Of a stretch of DNA of 64,000 bases, positions 9,860 through 21,873 are shown piece by piece. Below the pieces are notes generated by a model. That model worked only from the letters and a program-made list of their open reading frames with translations. It searched no databases and was not told where the DNA came from. Within the stretch, counting starts at the first letter, position 1. Every line of letters begins with the position of its first letter. Origin of the DNA: Pyrus communis. Lineage: Eukaryota > Streptophyta > Magnoliopsida > Rosales > Rosaceae. The stretch covers positions 9,501,600-9,565,599 of the forward strand of contig NC_084816.1 of the NCBI RefSeq assembly GCF_963583255.1. Direction: 5' to 3'. A program made the translations under genes and the position numbers.

Positions 9860-12800
9860 ATGAAAAATCTCTCTGTAATTCTTGCTGTCTCTCTTCTCCT
9901 TTTTATACCAATTTTTCATGGAGGAACTGCAATAACAGCAGCTGCTGCAGGAACCATAGATGGATCAGAGGAGTGGGGCTATGTTGAAGTCAGACCCAGT
10001 AAGCAATTCACACACACACACACACACACATAGAAATATATTTTCTTTCTGTAATGAAGCAGAAATGTTAATGCTCATGGAATTTTTGTTCACCTTTTTG
10101 TTTTGGTTTTGTTCTTACACAGAAGCCCATATGTTCTGGTGGTTCTACAGAAGTCCCAACAGAGTTGAGGATCCCTCCAAGCCATGGCCAACCATTCTCT
10201 GGCTTCAGGGTGGACCTGTGAGTATTACCAAACTACCTCAAATCAAATAATATGAACAAACCAGATATTTTATTTTACATTGATTATTTTTCCAAAAAAC
10301 AGGGAGCTTCAGGAGTTGGGATTGGGAATTTTGAAGAGGTTGGTCCATTGGACACGAATTTGAACCCAAGAAACTCAACCTGGTTGCAAAAAGCAGATCT
10401 TTTATTTGTTGTAAGTTCACCAAAAAGTACTCAAAACTCTGTTTTCTTTTTTTGGGTTCCATTAAGTTATATGAATTTAAATTTCTTTTGATTTTTTGGG
10501 ATAATTCAGGACAACCCAGTTGGGACTGGATACAGTTTTGTGGAGGATACGTCTCTGTTTGTGAAAAATGATTTGGAGGCAGCTGCTGATTTGACCACAT
10601 TGCTGGTGGAGGTTTTCAACAGAAATGAGAGCCTCCAAAAGAGTCCTCTGTTCATTGTGGCAGAGTCCTATGGAGGTAAATTTGCAGTCACTCTTGGACT
10701 TTCAGCTCTCAAAGCCATTCAACAAGGAAAGCTAAAACTTAGACTTGGAGGTAATTAAAACTAAATTAATCAAGTTTTAATTAAAAATATTGGTCTAACT
10801 AAATATACCAACATCTTAAAATGTATATTTTTTTTCTCTGAACTATTTGGTTGTTTTTTTAGGAGTGGCATTGGGAGACAGTTGGATCTCCCCGGAAGAT
10901 TTTGCGGTAAGCTACCATAGTTCTAACTGCTTTTGACTCAATAATTGTCTTTCCCGTATCATGCAGATTTTTACAGTTTGACTTTCAAATTTAGTTTAGT
11001 CTATATTGTTTTTCATACACAACCATGTTGGGAGTAGGGTTCTTAGATTAGGTCACATAATACAGTAACAATCAATTTGTATCATACTCGTAATTCATGA
11101 AAATCACCTTAAAATCTCACTAAAAAGATTATATTACTAAACCATAATGCTAGTGATAAATTTTCATTTATGTGTAATTATATTTAGTTATTGATGATTT
11201 AATTTTGTGTACATTACAGCTTTCATGGGGTCCTCTGCTCAAAGACGTGTCAAGGCTTGACGACATTGGATTGCAGAAATCAAATAATGTGGCTCGGAGA
11301 ATTAAGCAACAGATTCAGGATGGTCAGTTGGTGGACGCAGCCAATTCTTGGGGTGAACTTGAGCATGTCATCATGTCCAACAGCAATGCTGTGGTAATTG
11401 TTTTTTAATTTTCGTATTAATTTAGTAATTATTTGTGACTGAAATTCAATTAAAACTCACAATTTTTTTCATTTAAATTATTTATTGGATTTGTGGCATT
11501 TGCAGGATTTCTATAATTTTTTGTTGGATTCAGGAATGGATCCAGTTTCATCCTTGGCAACAATTCAATATAACAAAGGAATTTACGTTAAAAAATATTC
11601 AAGATACCTGAGTTCTTTACGGTCTTCAGCAGGTGGTGGTAATGATGATCTTGGTTCTTTGTTAAACGGTGCCATAAAAAAGAAGCTCAAGATCATCCCC
11701 GATGATGTGACGTGAGCATATATCATTTTCAATCCGTTGTTTAAATACGTCTCGGTTGCAAATATAATTTTTACAGTTAAAAATGCTTGGTAAATATGAT
11801 GTAAGCCGCCAGTGGTGCATATTTTTTGGGTTTGCAGATGGGGAGGGCAGTCTGATTACGTATTCTCAGCCATGACAGGCGATTTTATGAAACCAAGGAT
11901 TAATGAGGTAATAGTTTTTCCTAATCCAGAAGAGCAAACTATAATATTACTTATATTATGATATAGTTGTAGCGTACACTTCGATTAAAGTTTAGTATTC
12001 TCTCAATACTTAGTTCGAATTAATTTTTTTATTTTATAATTTAGATAAAAGAAAGAAAAGTTAATTTTACAAGAAAATATTAGAGTGAATGGTGCATTAT
12101 AGAAATTCACTGCATTATAGGAAAATCTAAATACTTCCATAGAAAATAGTTAAAAGAAAATTTATATGCCATCATATATGATACATATACCATATGTTGA
12201 TAAAATACATTTAACATGTTATAAAGGTGTCTACGAAAATAAATAAAAATTAATCTACCTATCATCCATGAAAATAATAACTCACAAATTAAATTTATAT
12301 CAAGTTTACTCATTAATATTAAATATTTTGTCTTGTAGGCATCAAATAGAGAAATCGAAGTCTCTTCTTCTAATTATTCTTTTTAATGAGCTAACTTTTG
12401 CCTAATTAAGTATTTTATCTGCAAGGAAATTGAATTTGTCTTTGCTCTACGATATTTCTTCTTTGTCTTGAAAGAATCTTGTGCCAACTTTTAATTTTTT
12501 TTTTTTTAATTCCCTTTTCTCTCCACTTAGGTTGATGAACTCCTTGCTAAAGGGGTTAATGTCACAATATACAATGGGCAAGTAAGTTTTTCTCAACATT
12601 GCTTTCATTTTAAACAGCAATAGCCAACAGTTTTATTTTATTAACAAAAATTAGGAATAACCAATTGAAAATTGATAGATCCATTCTAGAATTAAGAAGT
12701 GTGTTAGCATCAGTAATTGCACATTCAACTTAAAAAAACTGCCTAATCACTTAGTATTAGATTATGATAATATTTCTCTTCGCTTATTGATTCTTACACC

Positions 12801-15800
12801 AAAAACAAAAATCACCACCTATTTAAAGTTAATTATAATTAAGAATTGGATACCATTAAATTTTTGCAAACTAGCTAGGTTTGACATGATTTGGTTGGTA
12901 ATTGTTGTAGGTTGATCTCATATGTGCAACCAAGGGGACTGAAGCATGGGTCGAAAAGCTCAAGTAAACTCTCTCTCTCTCTCTCTCTCTCTCTCATGTG
13001 GGTGGTTTTATCCATTCTGTTTTTTCAGGTGGGAAGGACTCCCAAATTTCTTGAACAAGAGTAGAACCCCTCTTTATTGTGGCAAAGAAGGATTTACAAG
13101 AGGGTTCACCAGATCGTACAAAAACCTGCACTTCTATTGGATTCTTGGAGCAGGACATTTTGTAAGTCAAAGCTTTCCTCCCCCAGCACACAGTAATTAC
13201 TTCTTTTTCAATGTCATATCAGTGTCATGTCTTGTCATTCTCCACCTATTATGATCATGATGATAATAATGTTAACTTACATAACACGAATATATTGTTA
13301 TATGTCTGCATACTGTTATGTTGTGGCTCATGCTAGTAAAATAAAAATGTTTAAACATAATGTTACACATATTTTTATTTTATTAGCATGAAACCCTATC
13401 ATAATATTATATTCATGTGATGTAACACACTTGCTCAATTTAGGAAAATGAAAGAAAATATACAAAGAAATCAACATCACTATTTTGGAAGGGGGTAACA
13501 CTGTGCTTTTGCACTGTCCTGTGGAGGCATTCATGCAAAGTGCAAATAATGCTATTTTTTAAGAAGTAAACCACCACTTCTGGTTGTCCAAAAAAAAAAA
13601 TCATCATTTCTCGTTAAACTTTTTGCGAACACTGCTATTATATACACAGAATTAAACTACTACAACGAAATATTGTCCAAGCGTCGACTTAAGATGAGTA
13701 AAATTGAGATTTGATTTCTCGATCTATTTAAAATATGAGATGCATATCTATAGCCAATACATTGTTAGAATATTAAAAACGTAATTTTTTTATAAAAAAA
13801 AATTATTATTATTAAGAGGCAGCTAGAAGAGTTCAAAACTATTACAATAATTTAAGAGATAAGAAATTTTTAACTTGAGACACATAGGTGGAAACCCAAA
13901 GCCCTATGCTATAGTTAAGATGTCATCTTCATAATCCTGTCATGGTTTTGGATAAAGTTTTAAGTGAAAAATATGACATTGAACATGTATATAATATGTT
14001 TAAACTTTTGCTTAAAGCAATAATATTCTCTCTAATGAAAGCTTATTAAGGTGTATAAATGTAGCAACTCATTTGTCCATGTGCATTAAGCGTTTTGAGT
14101 GTAACCCCTAGCTGTATGCTGGTCTACCAATTGTTTGGATTAATTTGTTTTCAAATCTTAATTATAGAGGAGTGATTTCTACCTTCTTTTTTTTTCACCT
14201 TTTAGACACGTTTTCTAAATGCGAGCTCTAATTCTCTTTTGAATCTTTGATTAGTTCAGTCTACTGATTAGAATGGTGTGTATAAATTGTTTTCTTAAAT
14301 ATAAAAATGTTCTAAAATTTACTTAGAATTTACAAAATGTTGAAAGTAAATATTTGGATAGAGAGACTTTCATCTTTCATTATTATGTTGCGTACTATTT
14401 AAAGCACTTTTTGCGATTTCAACTTAAGAGCAACGTATTCTAAGATTAAAGGGTTTGTTTGAAAATTATTTTAAAATGACTGAAAATAATTTTAAAAAAA
14501 ATGTTTATGAATTTCAATGACACTTAAAGTTTATTTTGCAATAAGCATCAATTATATAGTTCTTAGACCATCTCCGATGGTTGGGTTAAAAGTCAAAATT
14601 TTTAACCCAAAAAATTTAGCTTTTAGCCCAAAAACAGTTTTTCTACTCCAACCGTTCTACCCTAAAATTTTAGCCTGGGATTATTAAAGAATGAACTTAG
14701 GCTTTTTTTTTTGTTAAATTAAATTTTTTTAAAAAAATAAATATGTAGACTATCGTAAATTAATTTTATGAATATTTTAATTTAAAAAAATTTAAATTCC
14801 GATAAATATTGGGTAGAGTCTACCCCGATTTCTAGGCTAAATTTCGGGGGAATTTGGTATTGGCTTAGCATTTAGCATTTAGCTCAAAATTCCCCCTTGG
14901 GTTGGAGTGGGTTTGGGGGGAAATTTTGGAGGGTAATTTGGCTTTTAGCCCACCATTGAAGTTGGTCTTATAAAAAGTATTCCAAATATATATATTTTTT
15001 AATTTACTTATTTTTTATTAAAAATTAATATAAAAAAAATATTAAAAAAAAAACACTTTTAACTATTTTAGAAGCAGTTTCATGTCAAACCCGAATTCAC
15101 CTTAGAATTGGATGATCGAGACAGAACGTCTTAAATGCAATCACTTTAAACAAGCCCGACAAGCTGGCCTGAGCTTGTATGTCAGCTTGTACCTTGGATG
15201 CTTACGTGAGAGTGACAAGTGACATGCCAAAAGAAAGAAAATAGTATCAAATAGAGCAAACACAAATGATCCCGTTAGTTTGGACTAAGATTATCTCCTT
15301 TTATTTTTTCATCTCCTTTCATTTATTTTTCTCACATTCTCTATTTTATCTTTTTCTTTCTATAAAAATTTAATATAAGACGTTGACGTAGTTTAACCGT
15401 GATCGTTCAAATATGAGAAAAAGGAAGAGAAGGGAAAAAAAAAGAGGAAAGATAATCATACTCTCATTAGTTTTCGATTTTAAAAACAACCTCATAATGT
15501 ATATCACATTTTTATTACATTATATAATTGTTTGATCGTTTTTTTTATTATTATTTGTCGCATCATACGATAAAAGATATATATTTATGAAGACAATACT
15601 TGTATAGAATATGAAAAAAAAAAAAAAAAAAAACCCGTATTTTTATAGTTGTTTCATTTTTAAATATTTAATTGCAAGAATTCCAAAACAAACTTCACAA
15701 ATATGATAACAATTATGTGCGACTAATCTTATCATGATTTAAAATTAAACAAAAATGTCAAAAATACACAACACTCGTACTCATAGGTATTATTTAGGGG

Positions 15801-17992
15801 GTTTTTTTTTTCTTTCTTCCTCTGATATTTTTTTTTTTATTAAAAAAATTAAAATAAATTGTTAAATTTCAAGTAAACGAGCTATAGGTCCACTCCAACA
15901 ACACCGATACTGTCCCCACTTGCCCACCTGCTTAATCCATCAGGTGTGGGGTTTTATTGCCAAATGCCTCGATATTAGTTAGAGTGGGGTAATTCTATTT
16001 AAAGGGCTTGTTCTCAAATCTTCTGGCCGATGTGGGACAGAGGAATTCTAACACTCCCCCGCACGTGAGACCCAATTTTATGGGTCACACGTGAAGTTTC
16101 ACACATCGGCAACTACGTGGAGCCAAGCCAGGGCTCACCCGTTCGCGCGGGGCCAATAAAGACCCACCCATTCACGTGGCATCTCTTAGCCTACGTGGAG
16201 CCAAGTCGGGGCTCACCCATTGGCGCAAGGTCAAAGGGGACTCACCCGTTCACGTGGTAGTATGAGCCCGTCCCCTGGCTCTAAGAGCAACTCCAGCGTT
16301 GGAGCCCTCCCCCCAGGCTATACACTATTCAATCCACCTAATGAACAGTAACTGCCCTTAATGAACAGTAATAGCCCTGGCAATAGTATTTGCATCTCCA
16401 CCGTTACACTTCAATAGCCCTGGCAATAGGCAATAAAATATTAGTATTTTTTTTATTTATAAAATAATACAAAATAATTTTAATTATAATATCGGATAAG
16501 ATTGAAACTTTGAAACTTTGAAAGAAAGATAGGAATGTGGTTGAAACTAGTTGAGAAAATATGAAATTGTGGTGTAAGGTAGAAGATAATGTGAAGGTAT
16601 TTATAGAAAAGTGAAATCAATTTTTTTTTAATTTTCTCATTTTTTTTTCTGATTTATAATAATTTTTTACATTTTTTTTTAATTTTTATTCACCTAATTA
16701 ATCTCTGCCGCTGGATTAAAAAATTTGAATTTCCAACACTCCAGATTGTGCCACGTGGCACAACTGTAACATTTCAAAATTTTAAATTGTTTTTTTTTTT
16801 TTTTAAATTTCCATAGCCTAATAACGTGGACCGTTGATCTCAGATCCAACGACTGAAATTAAATGAGGTTTTTAATTTTTTTTTTTTACCTTTGAAAATC
16901 CAACGGTCCATAAAATATAGCCGTTGAAATCCAACGGACATGGGGAAGCCACGTGGCCTCCCCAATATTAAGAAATCTGAGTGGGCCGCGGGCCCCATTT
17001 CTGAATTTATGTCGCCTAACGCGCGCCCACGCACGCTTGAAGGCCACGCGCCTGACAGAAAAAAAATAAAAAAAAACAGCTGATGTCGCCCTGACGTCAC
17101 ACCCACTTCGGGCTCTCGGGTTGGCAACTCGTGCCAGGCCTCTCCCCCGGGTTGGGCCTGTCCCTCGGGCTACCACACGCTGGACCAAATCAATCGGGCT
17201 CTCTAGCCCTGTTCACGGGCCTGTGCCCAGAGCAAAAGCTCCCGCTGGAGCTACTCTAATACCATGTTAAATTTCAAGTAGACGGGCCATGGGCCCACTC
17301 CAACAACACTGATATTGTCCCTACTTGGTCACCTGCTCAATCCGTCATGTGTGAGGTTTTATTGCAAAATGCCTCAGTATTAGTTAGAATGAGGTAATTC
17401 TATTTAAATTGCTTGTTCTCAAGCCTTCTGGCCGATGTGGATTATAGGAATTCTAACATAAAATTTTAACGTCACATAATTATAACCATATATAACATGA
17501 TAAGGAGAGAGAGGGACGAAGTGGGAAATTTAGAGGAAGTCAAACTTTGGTTGGAGGGTGGGACATGCAGATATCTTGCATTGCATTGCATGCATATGAC
17601 GTGACAATTACTTGAAGTACTATATAACAATATATTACTACTGACAGTCCATGAAATCAGAGATGTCTGACCGGTCGGTGTATATATGTGGCACCACTCG
17701 TGTGGAAGACAAAGCTGACAAAGTCTGACCAACCCAGAGACCTTTTCCATTCTAAATATTTTAGAAAAAATACACAACAATATTTAATTTAATTAATATA
17801 AACAACAATTTACTGTTTTAGTTCCATTTTTTTATTTGAAAATATGTAACTAGTTTCGTTTTTATAATATTTACTGATTTCATTGATATTTTTTAAAATT
17901 TACAGGTACCGGTGGATCAGCCATGCATTGCATTAAACATGGTGGCCGACATCACACAATCACCTGCTGCTGCTGCTGCTGCTTCTACGTAG
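9860..17992 (+). CDS. SCPL51: Serine carboxypeptidase-like protein, SCPL51 type
   Basis: Twelve exons, 466 aa: 9860-9998, 10123-10217, 10303-10410, 10510-10750, 10863-10906, 11220-11393, 11506-11711, 11838-11907, 12531-12581, 12911-12963, 13029-13161, 17906-17992. All borders are GT-AG and phases close. This is a peptidase family S10 alpha/beta hydrolase. A signal peptide (residues 1 to about 24) implies secretion or vacuolar delivery. WLQGGPGASG (from about residue 73) forms the oxyanion region; the triad is S167 (in AESYGG), D378 (in NGQVD) and H437 (in GAGHF), all present. The length equals the SCPL51/SCPEP1 group. The last exon encodes VPVDQP, required after the histidine, and ends in a six-alanine run before ST. 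It lies 4.7 kb from exon 11. The natural substrate is not known to me. Convergent with VPS50. Confidence 0.93.
10009..10030. repeat. CA microsatellite in SCPL51 intron 1
   Basis: Short CA repeat about 10 bp after the exon 1 donor site. Confidence 0.9.
12968..12995. repeat. CT microsatellite in SCPL51 intron 10
   Basis: CT repeat filling most of the 65-bp intron between exons 10 and 11, and probably serving as its pyrimidine tract. Confidence 0.9.
14563..14970. mobile_element. MITE in SCPL51 intron 11
   Basis: Starts TTAGACCATCTCCGATGG and ends with the complementary CCATTGAAGTTGGTCTTA; the arms continue with GGGTTAAAAGTC and GGCTTTTAGCCC. About 408 bp. The interior repeats phrases such as TTTAGCCC and has no coding capacity. 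Confidence 0.8.
15860..17458 (-). mobile_element. TRIM retrotransposon interrupted by another element
   Basis: Two 194-bp direct repeats (15860-16053 and 17265-17458) have TG...CA ends: on the minus strand they begin TGTTAGAATTCC and end GAAATTTAACA. Next to the minus-strand 5' LTR is TGGTAT, the start of a tRNA-Met primer site, and next to the 3' LTR is a purine tract (GCGGGGGAG). Flanks are TAAAT and TAAAA, a near-perfect 5-bp duplication. Without the inserted element the whole unit is about 624 bp with a non-coding interior of about 240 bp, the size of a terminal-repeat retrotransposon in miniature. It lies antisense in SCPL51 intron 11. No 5S-like sequence, so not Cassandra. Confidence 0.85.
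16285..17256. mobile_element. PIF/Harbinger-like element inside the TRIM
   Basis: Ends are GAGCAACTCCAGCG and CGCTGGAGCTACTC (inverted, 12 of 14 matching), with TAA on both sides (16282-16284 and 17257-17259), as in PIF/Harbinger elements. Length 972 bp. The interior contains an ATGAACAGTAA repeat and a GC-rich right half with no gene I can recognise. Removing it with one TAA regenerates TGGTATTAGAGC, the TRIM primer site with one mismatch. Confidence 0.75.
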
Positions 17993-18765
17993 AAAAGAAA
18001 GAGTGTTGGCACACGGCAACCAGAGGCAAGAGTCAAGAAGCAAACAATAACCATGCGGAACACAAAAATGAAATGAGGGGAAAAAGCTGCATACTGTGCA
18101 GGGTAGATATTTTTACGTTCGTAGGAGGCTGCAGCAATTGTTTCATTCTTCAATTGGTATATGGTCCAACATTTCTCTGATTAGTCTGGTGTTTTTTTTT
18201 TTTAAATTGAGATTAGTTGTTTGATCACAATCAGAGATGTTTTTTTTCTTTTTCTTTTTTTTTGATACGATGGTTTTCTGTTTATCTAATTTATAAGGGT
18301 AGTCTTTTGAATTTGAATGAGAAGACAGACGTTACATTGATTAACTAATTTAATTCACTTATGCTTAAGCATTAACTTTCTTATTCAGTTATTAATTGAA
18401 TCCAACCCTCGTAATGTTGGGGTTTAAATTGGTTCTGGTTACGACAAACTATTTGATTCAGGCTTTTTGTTTGCCTCTTTATGCCACAAAGAGAATTGAG
18501 AGAGAGAAATTGTGAGCTTGCCACTGTTGGATGCTTACAATAGATAGATATGTGTTAGTACGAATGTGTGTTGCGCCTTTTTTAACTTTGAAACCAAACA
18601 TTTATGCTACAAGTGGGACACTTTGTTAGTTAAGTTGTTTTCTATACCTCGAATGCTGATGACTTCACACTCTTATGGATTGTTTGCTCTAAACTATAGA
18701 GATGAAGATGAATAAAAACTAGTTTTAATCATTCCGAAAATCAAGAACCATCCTATTAGGCTGAT
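17993..18765. other. SCPL51 3' flank
   Basis: Contains the 3' UTR of SCPL51 and AT-rich spacer. Nothing else supported; T-runs at about 18191-18203 and 18241-18263. Confidence 0.5.
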
Positions 18766-18774
18766 TTTTGTTTA
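18766..18774. repeat. 9-bp target duplication of fold-back element, left
   Basis: TTTTGTTTA, identical to 19872-19880. Confidence 0.85.
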
Positions 18775-19871
18775 GGGTTTTTATCACAAATGGTATCTGA
18801 GATTGATTAAACTCATCATTTTGGTCTCTCACTTTCAAAATCAATCAATGTCGTTCATGACATTCACTATTTCACATTAATTTGGTCATTCCGTTAAAAT
18901 TCCGTCAACTATTCTAATAGTTTGTATGTGGGACCCACAAATCCAATGAAATGGTAACACGTGGATTACAAAATAAGGATTTTTATCGCACATGGTCCCT
19001 GACATTGATTCAACACCTCATTTTGGTCGAGTTTCAAAAATCAATAAATTTGGTCATTGACTTTCACTACCGCACATTAATTTAGTCCTTCCTTAAAAAT
19101 TTCATGAATATTTTTCGTTTGTATGTTGATGTGGTCCCACTAATCCAATCATACTTGGATTAACTATAAGAAACTTTTTTTTTAAGAGTGAACCAACGAA
19201 TGAGTATTCCACGCTGACATTCCTCGCATCCCAATTGAAAAAAAAAAAAAAAAACACTCAATCTAAATTCGATAAAATTGAATGCAATTTTGATAGGATT
19301 ATAACCTACATAGAATGAGGAGTGAGTTTAGGGAGCCAAGTACTTTGGTTGTGCCATGGTGCATTCTTTTTTTTCTTTTTTTTGAGATACCATGATGAAG
19401 ATGACAATGACTTTTTTTTTCTTTTAATTTTGGTTTTTAGTTTCTTATTTTACTTTTAGTTTTAAATCTTAAAAAAATTAATTTCTTATAGTTAATCCAT
19501 GTGGCGCCAGATGCTTGGATTAGTGGGACAAAAAATACTGACGGAACTTTAACGGAAGGATTAAATTGGCATGTGGTATTGAAAGTCAAGGACTAAATTT
19601 ATTCATTTTTTAAACTCAGAGACGAAAATGAAGAGTTTGATCAATGTTAGTGATCATTTTCGATAAAAACCCTTATTTTGTGTACGTGTCACAATTTCAT
19701 TTGATTTGTAGGTTTCATATACAAACTAACAGAATAGGTGGCAGAATCTTAACGGAATGACCAAACTGATGTGCTGTAATGAATGTCAGGAACGACATTG
19801 ATTGATTTTGAAAGTGAAGGACTAAAATGATGAGTTTGATCAATCTTATGAACTATTTATGATAAAAACCC
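18775..19871. mobile_element. Fold-back Mutator-like element
   Basis: Begins GGGTTTTTATCACAAATGG and ends with the complementary ...TATGATAAAAACCC. The left arm (18775-18965) pairs with about 19680-19871; inside it a second arm pair (about 18985-19200 with 19490-19675) repeats the same sequence type (GGTCCCTGACATTGATTCAA). A 9-bp direct duplication flanks it, as for Mutator-like elements. No coding capacity. The 1097-bp unit is therefore nearly all inverted repeat and could form a hairpin transcript. Confidence 0.85.
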
Positions 19872-19880
19872 TTTTGTTTA
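19872..19880. repeat. 9-bp target duplication of fold-back element, right
   Basis: TTTTGTTTA, identical to 18766-18774. Confidence 0.85.
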
Positions 19881-20455
19881 TGGTCCAAACATGAAAAAGT
19901 TTAAGAATTTATAGTTCATCATGAAGCAAAAAAAAAAAAAAAAAAAGAAGGGGAATCCACATAGTTTATATTATTTTTTGCAATCATGGTTATTAAAATT
20001 GTCCCTTTCTATCTTATTTTCTTTTAAGAGAGGTGTAGTCCACAAATCCGCATCTCCGCAATTGTGCAGATGATGACGAGAGAGCAAATCATTGCATGAA
20101 CATGGCTTCGCTGTGCTCCAACCCTCACAAAACATATCAGTTTGTCCAAGCTTTGATTTCTACGCGTAGGGTTTAGGATATGTGGACATAAAACCTGCTT
20201 AGCTGTAAATAAAAATATTCTAGGGTAACGATATTTAATTTTACGGTGAGTGATACAAAGTTTCATGAACATCACCTCATGCTTAGTTTTTGTCTTTGAA
20301 CTCTCACATGATTTTCTTCCGTCCTCCAAGTTAACTCTACATTGTATGAGTGGTCATTCTGTTAAATATGTCTTCTTTATCTGTAAAATTTAAGGGTACA
20401 ATAGTCTTTTCATATAGGAAAAACAATCTAATTTATATGAAAAAGAGAAGAGTTT

Positions 20456-20690
20456 GGCTCCTTAAGATTAATGAGGAGTTCCTCCTCAAAATACTTCGTG
20501 GCATATTCAAAATTTCGTACATGTGATCAGAATTGTTCGTATTATAAATCGTTATGTAAAGATCATTATGCAAAATATCAATTAAAACTAAGATCATTTA
20601 GTCAATTGTTAGAGAGTTTCGATCATAAGCACGAAGTTCTATAAATAGATCATGAAGTATTTTAAGGAGTTCCTCAATCCTTAAGGAGCC
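20456..20690. mobile_element. MITE with GGCTCCTTAAG ends
   Basis: Left end GGCTCCTTAAGATTAATGAG pairs with right end CTCAATCCTTAAGGAGCC, and the pairing continues through GGAGTTCCT and AAAATACTTC. About 235 bp, non-coding. Confidence 0.8.
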
Positions 20691-21873
20691 AGGTTTAAAA
20701 AAAAAAATTTATTTTCTTATTTCTTGGTGGAAATTCCTATTTTATCCCTCAACTTAACCGAAAAGTTTACAAAAAAGGCTACTAGTGCAACAGATGACAT
20801 AATTTGAGGACGAGAAAAATTATTCATAGAGATTAGAGATGAAAACTAAACTCCTAATATAGTTAGGGGACCTTTGCTACAATTTAGCTAACGAAAAGGA
20901 CTTGAAAACTTTGAGTTTTAACGATAAGGACAAAATAAAGGGTAAAATGAATAGTACCGGTATTGACTTTTTAGTATAAAAATACGGTTTTTCATTAAAA
21001 TGAACAGTACCGTGTGCGGTTTTTCTTTAAAACTCCCTTAATTTTATTCTTGCCCCATCTACTAGCTGCCCTTTCTTTGTTTACTTGTCCTAACATTAAT
21101 AATCACTTAACAAATTTGATAACTATTTTGTTTTTGGTTTTTGAATTTTAGTTTTTGTGTTAGTTACAAGGGAAATATGCTGAGGACACGAAATCAAAAC
21201 TTAAAAGCAAAAACCAAAAACTATTTTAAGCCTTTTTCACTTTCAAAATTTTGTTTTAGTCCATTCTTCCTTTTTCTCATCACCCTTCTTCATCCCTTCC
21301 GTGCCCATATACTTTCATCATATCTTAAAACACGAAAAGCGAAAATTTTAAAATTAAAAACAAAATAATTATTAAAGGGGTCCTAAATATATGTCGATAA
21401 ACATAACCAACACAAAAACAAAAAGTTGATTGGAACCATAGCTTCTGCTATACACTTGTTGAACTCACTAATAATATCAAACCGTTCAGCATCAACCAGT
21501 ACACAAAGATTTATACGAATAGCGATCCTACGGAACCAATTCAGGAGCATATGCTCGAGCAAGGTAACGGAAAACTGCGTCGAAGCTTTACTAGTTTGAT
21601 GTAATCTCGTTATTACAATTGTATCTTTTCCTCTTGGTATATCATTATTTCAAGACTCATGTGATCCGAAAATACATTTAATCGTCCCTATCAGGGATGA
21701 CAATATATTACAAACTCAGACACGAGAAGATATACAACCTAAATCGACGTAATGATGAAAAGTCGAATATACATGGCTCATTAGGAAAAAAAATTAACTG
21801 GAAAGTGAGTGACGAGCAACGTGTGAGGTTCTAATGATTAAAAAACCTACCACGCTTATCCGAAGTTGCATGC
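20691..21873. other. Spacer between SCPL51 and VPS50
   Basis: A repeat-derived stretch at about 20880-21030 has an internal palindrome around GAATAGTACCGGTATTG and AAAATGAACAGTACCG and is probably a short DNA element. The last few hundred bases must contain the VPS50 3' UTR (minus strand). The ORF at 21141-21368 has no recognisable features. Confidence 0.45.

Noticed and set aside
15860..17458. Cassandra-type TRIM
   Set aside because: The LTRs lack the 5S rRNA-like promoter sequence that defines Cassandra.
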